This document shows, piece by piece, positions 13,171 to 16,186 of a stretch of DNA of 16,186 nucleotides. This stretch comes from Clostridiales bacterium UBA6388 (GTDB taxonomy: Bacteria > Bacillota > Clostridia > Oscillospirales > Oscillospiraceae). The position numbers and the translations under genes are program-made. Each line of letters opens with the position of its first letter. The stretch's first letter is position 1. The notes below the pieces were generated by a model, which saw only the letters and a program-made list of their open reading frames with translations, ran no database searches and was not told the origin of the DNA. The stretch lies in NCBI GenBank assembly GCA_002437575.1, contig DJQK01000006.1, positions 4,878-21,063 of the forward strand. Reading direction: 5' to 3'.

Positions 13171-14621
13171 CAGAACGTCTTTTCACGCAGAAGGTCGTAC
13201 TTGATCTGCCAGAGCTTCTGCGACAGGTCTACATAGTAGGTGTGGGGATTGTCAAAGCGCTTGACCTCGTCCCAGAGCGTATCGACCTGCTGGGCGCAGT
13301 AGGCCTGGATCTCGTCCAGCGCCGGCAACTGGTAGACGAGCTCGCCGCCCTGGAAGATCGGCACGAGCAGCTCCCTGGCCGTGAAGTTATAGACCTTCTT
13401 GCGCTTCCAGGTCGCCTGCGGGTCAAAGATCTCCAGATCCCGGCTGTCATCGACCGTCTCGTCATGTACGCAGAGATAGTCGGCGATGGCCTTGCCGGTG
13501 TCGTTGCCGAAGAGGCGGTAGACCTTTTTGAAGTGCGGGTTCGTGATCTTGCCGACGTTTTCGCTGATCTTGATCTTGGGGATGATGTTCCCCTGCTCGT
13601 CCTCGATGGCCGTCAGCTTGTACACGCCGCCGAAGACCGCCTCGGACTTGGCGGTGATGAGCCGCTCGCCAACGCCGAACATGTCGATCTGCGCGCCCTG
13701 GTTGAGGATGTCCTCGATGATATACTCGTCGAGCGAGTTCGAGCACGAGATCTGGCAGGTCTGCCAGCCGGCCTCGTCGAGCATTTTGCGCGCCTTGCGG
13801 GTCAGGTAGGTCATGTCGCCGGAGTCAAGGCGGATGCCACACTTCGTCAGTCCGCGGGGCTTCAGGACCTCGTTGAAGACCCGGATGGCGTTCGGGATGC
13901 CGGACCGGAGCGTGTTATAGGTATCGACCAGCAGGGTCGGATTGTCGGGATAGGTCTCGCAGTAGGCCTTGAACGCCTCGTATTCCGACGGGAACATCTG
14001 TACCCACGAATGGGCCATGGTGCCGCCGGCGGGCACGCCGTAGAGCTGGTCGGTCAGCGTGCAGGCCGTGCCCTTGCAGCCGCCGATATAGGCCGCGCGC
14101 GCACCGTCGACCGCGGCATCGACGCCCTGGGCGCGGCGGGAGCCGAACTCCAACACCACGCGCCCCTTGGCCGCGCGGACGACGCGGTTGGCCTTGGTGG
14201 CGATGAGGCTCTGGTGGTTGAGCGTGAGCAGCAGGAAGGTCTCGACCAGCTGCGCCTGGATGGCGGGGGCGCGGACGGTCATGATCGGCTCGCGCGGGAA
14301 GATGGGCGTGCCCTCCGGCACAGCCCAGATATCGCCCGTAAAGCGGAAGTCCCGGAGGTAGCTGAGGAAACCCTCGTCAAACATGTTCCGGCTGCGCAGA
14401 TAGGCGATATCGTCCTCGTCGAAGTGCAGCTGCTGGACATATTCGATGGCCTGTTCCAGCCCGGCGGCGATGGCGTAGCCGCCGTTATCCGGCACGCTGC
14501 GGAAGAAAATATCAAAATAGGTGATGCGGTCCTGCATGCCCTGGACAAAATAGCCGTTGCCCATGGTGAGCTCGTAGAAGTCGCAAAGCATGCTGAGATT
14601 GGCGTTTTTGTTGATATCCAT
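13170..14621 (-). CDS. pncB: nicotinate phosphoribosyltransferase
   Basis: The enzyme couples nicotinate to PRPP with ATP hydrolysis, giving nicotinate mononucleotide for NAD salvage. The 483-residue product is full length for the Firmicute form. Visible motifs are the start LCDFYELTMGNGYF (12-25), ATKANRVVRAAKGR (141-154), EFGSRRAQG (158-166), the GGTMAHSWVQMF segment with the likely phospho-acceptor H204, LVDTYNTLRSGIPNAI and RLDSGDMTYLTRKAR. Asp and Arg residues in these blocks form the PRPP and nicotinate sites. The ATG at 14621 follows GAGGGGAA. It lies 37 nt after a CYTH gene and overlaps the following membrane-protein gene by one base, so three genes probably form one operon. Confidence 0.95.
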   Translation of the reverse strand: MDINKNANLSMLCDFYELTMGNGYFVQGMQDRITYFDIFFRSVPDNGGYAIAAGLEQAIEYVQQLHFDEDDIAYLRSRNMFDEGFLSYLRDFRFTGDIWAVPEGTPIFPREPIMTVRAPAIQAQLVETFLLLTLNHQSLIATKANRVVRAAKGRVVLEFGSRRAQGVDAAVDGARAAYIGGCKGTACTLTDQLYGVPAGGTMAHSWVQMFPSEYEAFKAYCETYPDNPTLLVDTYNTLRSGIPNAIRVFNEVLKPRGLTKCGIRLDSGDMTYLTRKARKMLDEAGWQTCQISCSNSLDEYIIEDILNQGAQIDMFGVGERLITAKSEAVFGGVYKLTAIEDEQGNIIPKIKISENVGKITNPHFKKVYRLFGNDTGKAIADYLCVHDETVDDSRDLEIFDPQATWKRKKVYNFTARELLVPIFQGGELVYQLPALDEIQAYCAQQVDTLWDEVKRFDNPHTYYVDLSQKLWQIKYDLLREKTF

Positions 14622-14658
14622 GGTGTTCCCCTCATGTTCCGCCGGACGGCGGTATTGA

Positions 14659-15261
14659 TCATTCTCGTGTCAGTGCCCGGGCGCGCTGCAGCTTGCTGCG
14701 CGGCTGCTCGTGAAGATGAAAGCGTTCGGCAAGCGTCTTTGCAAATTCCTGCACGTCCGCCTCCTCGCCCGCCTGCAGCTCGAGCTCAAGCTCGCACAGA
14801 AGCTCCTTCTTCCCGCCGCCGGTCAGTTCGCCGAGATCGCCGCAGAGCGTGCAGGTCGTCTGCTCCGAGAGCCGGAGCGGCGCTGTGATGCGGGTGAATT
14901 TCGCTCCGCAGACCGGCAGCAGCGCCTCCGCGTCCAGACGGCCGATCGCCTCCGGCGCGCCAAGCTTTGCAAGCTCCGGCAGCGCTTCGTCGAGATATTC
15001 GCTCTCCACCTCCCACTCGCCGCGGGTATGGCCCTCGCCGGGCGTCTTCATGGTGACGACGCTGCGCTCGTTTTCCGTGCGCAGGCGGAGCATCCAGCGG
15101 TTTTTCTCCAGCAGACCTTCCTCCGTGTCATAGTAGGTCGTCTGCATCCGGATATAGGCGAACGGGGCCTGCATCCGGCTGGCGACGGGCTCACTGCAGA
15201 GGATGCAGTCGAGCAGCTGCAGATCGCCGACCTCCAGCTTGTATTCGGTTTCCTTTCCCAA
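14659..15261 (-). CDS. CYTH-domain triphosphate tunnel metalloenzyme
   Basis: The 200-residue product begins MGKETEYKLEV, with the diagnostic ExExK motif at residues 4-8. The tunnel-lining charged residues recur in strands MLRLRTENERSVVTMKTP (Arg/Lys), EWEVESEY (alternating Glu) and ELLCELELELQAGE (paired Glu near the end), and the C terminus is SKLQRARAL. CYTH proteins hydrolyse inorganic triphosphate, thiamine triphosphate or similar, or make cyclic AMP; most bacterial ones are triphosphatases. It uses a TTG start at 15261, since the family N terminus starts there and GAGG lies 9 nt upstream. First gene of the probable operon with pncB, with its own promoter at 15319-15347. Confidence 0.88.
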   Translation of the reverse strand: MGKETEYKLEVGDLQLLDCILCSEPVASRMQAPFAYIRMQTTYYDTEEGLLEKNRWMLRLRTENERSVVTMKTPGEGHTRGEWEVESEYLDEALPELAKLGAPEAIGRLDAEALLPVCGAKFTRITAPLRLSEQTTCTLCGDLGELTGGGKKELLCELELELQAGEEADVQEFAKTLAERFHLHEQPRSKLQRARALTRE

Positions 15262-15286
15262 AACGGGTATCCTCGCTTTCAGGCAG

Positions 15287-15300
15287 ACGCCCGCGGGCGT
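15287..15300. promoter_or_regulatory. 14-bp perfect GC palindrome in the CYTH leader
   Basis: ACGCCCGCGGGCGT is self-complementary and lies between the CYTH promoter and start codon. It may be an operator or a leader hairpin, or chance in GC-rich DNA. No known NAD-repressor site was recognised. Confidence 0.3.
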
Positions 15301-15318
15301 TTGCGCAGGATTTTCTCC

Positions 15319-15347
15319 ATTCTACGTCATTTTGCCCATAAACGCAA
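15319..15347 (-). promoter_or_regulatory. promoter of the CYTH-pncB operon
   Basis: Minus strand: -10 TAGAAT (15319-15324), 17-bp spacer, -35 TTGCGT (15342-15347, three of six matches). Confidence 0.45.
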
Positions 15348-15458
15348 GCGACACGCGGATTTTCTTTTCGCGCCGCGCAGGGTTTCCCGCGCCATTTCCC
15401 GACCGTTTTCCCGCCGCCCCGGCGGTAAAGTGGACGAAGGAACAAAGGAGGCGGCGCT

Positions 15459-16186
15459 ATGGACATCAGACACGCGGATCCGGGCGGGCTGCGGCAGCGG
15501 CTTTCACAGGTGCTTGCTGCGCGGCCGCTGCTGCGGGGGCTGCTGCGCGCGCTGGGCGCGGGCGGCTTCTGCTTCGTGCTGGCGGGCGCGGGACTGCTGG
15601 ACGGGCCTGTGCCGCTGGCGCTCGCGCCGGTGTGCGTGCTGCCGTTCGGCCCGGCTGCGATCTGCGCGTATCTCGGCGCGGCGGCGGGCTACGCCGTGTT
15701 CTGGGGCCTCAGCGCGGCGCTGGAGCCGGTGGCGGCGGGGTTTTTGCTGCTGGCAGGCAGCTGTCTGCTGGCCGATCTGGTGCCGGACGAGCAGGGCTGG
15801 CTCGCCCCGGCCGCGGCGGGCGGGATCTATGCGCTGCTGGGCGTCATCTTCGTCCTGCGCGCGGACGGCGGGCTGCAGGCGGCGCTGCAGCTCATTTTGC
15901 GGCTGGTCTTGCTGACGCTGAGCGTCCGCATGCTCTCGCCCGCCCCGGCAAACGCACGGCTGCGGCCGTATGCGGCCGCCGTGTGTCTGCTCGCTGGCCT
16001 CGTGCGGGTGCAGCTGCCGTTCGGGGTGCCGCTGGCCGTGATCCCGGCGGCGGCGATCTGCGTGCTGGCCGCGGCCGGACCGGAGGCGCTGGCCATCGGC
16101 GCGGCCTGCGGGCTGGTATTGGATCTCGGCAGCGTGCCGAGCCCGCCGCAGACGGCCTGCTTCTGCTTTTCCCTGCTCGCCTGCCG
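15459..16186 (+). CDS. spoIIE: probable stage II sporulation protein E, N-terminal membrane region (runs off the right edge)
   Basis: The first 242 codons are open to the window edge with no stop. After a short polar start (MDIRHADPGGLRQRLSQVL), nearly the whole stretch is hydrophobic and Ala/Leu/Gly-rich, with roughly eight to ten membrane segments, and ends near ACGLVLDLGSVPSPPQT. This fits the multi-spanning N-terminal half of SpoIIE in Clostridia, whose C-terminal half is a PP2C phosphatase that activates sigma-F in the forespore. That half is outside the window, so the call rests on the hydrophobic layout and a loose motif match. The ATG follows AAAGGAGG at 7-nt spacing. It is divergent from the CYTH-pncB operon. 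Ala and Gly codons are strongly GC-ending. Another polytopic membrane protein cannot be excluded. Confidence 0.55.
   Translation, partial: MDIRHADPGGLRQRLSQVLAARPLLRGLLRALGAGGFCFVLAGAGLLDGPVPLALAPVCVLPFGPAAICAYLGAAAGYAVFWGLSAALEPVAAGFLLLAGSCLLADLVPDEQGWLAPAAAGGIYALLGVIFVLRADGGLQAALQLILRLVLLTLSVRMLSPAPANARLRPYAAAVCLLAGLVRVQLPFGVPLAVIPAAAICVLAAAGPEALAIGAACGLVLDLGSVPSPPQTACFCFSLLAC

Noticed and set aside
13122..14888. 588-codon plus-strand frame opposite pncB
   Set aside because: Shadow of pncB and CYTH, with repetitive RDLA/LVEH composition and no RBS.

Overview
The window looks like a chromosomal segment of a GC-rich, endospore-forming gut Clostridium relative, probably Oscillospirales. This is inferred from a bile salt hydrolase, an orphan MsmX-type sugar-transporter ATPase, a glmS gene led by a glmS ribozyme, a CmpB-type membrane protein, and the membrane part of a probable SpoIIE at the right edge. 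Ribosome binding sites are strong AGGAGG types, and GTG and TTG starts occur. No rRNA, tRNA, transposase, integrase or phage gene was seen.

Layout, left to right. A D-2-hydroxyacid dehydrogenase (cut by the left edge) diverges from a GntR/FCD regulator, with two near-consensus promoters back to back between them. A bile salt hydrolase converges on the regulator. At 2.1-3.45 kb a small AT-rich divergent gene pair (Cys-rich 64-residue protein and XRE regulator, sharing a 39-bp palindrome) lies between two inverted copies of a structured repeat (A, B). At 3.9-6.0 kb are two ABC ATPases without permease genes: a divergent SsuB/TauB-like one and an MsmX-like one. A Nudix hydrolase plus DUF523 protein form a short operon at 6.27-7.2 kb, followed by two more inverted copies of the repeat (C, D), which reach to just after the glmS stop. 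Then come glmS with its ribozyme, a CmpB/DUF308 membrane-protein pair, a TetR regulator, and an operon of CYTH phosphatase, nicotinate phosphoribosyltransferase and a membrane protein. Divergent from that operon is the probable spoIIE.

The most unusual content is the repeat family. Four copies of about 370-430 bp (A at 2146, B at 3078, C at 7222, D at 7668) carry the same ordered series of hairpins, called H1 to H7 here. Several stems differ between copies by compensatory changes. Most strikingly, H7 in copy C has 8 of 16 base pairs replaced yet keeps the same 8-bp / bulged C / 8-bp / TCT-loop shape. The copies form two inverted pairs with H7 ends facing each other. Pair A-B encloses the Cys-rich/XRE gene pair and pair C-D encloses only about 30-50 nt. 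This points to selection on folded structure, either as RNA or as a hairpin DNA mobile element. I do not recognise it as a named family.

All functional statements rest on reading motifs by eye. No database or folding program was run.
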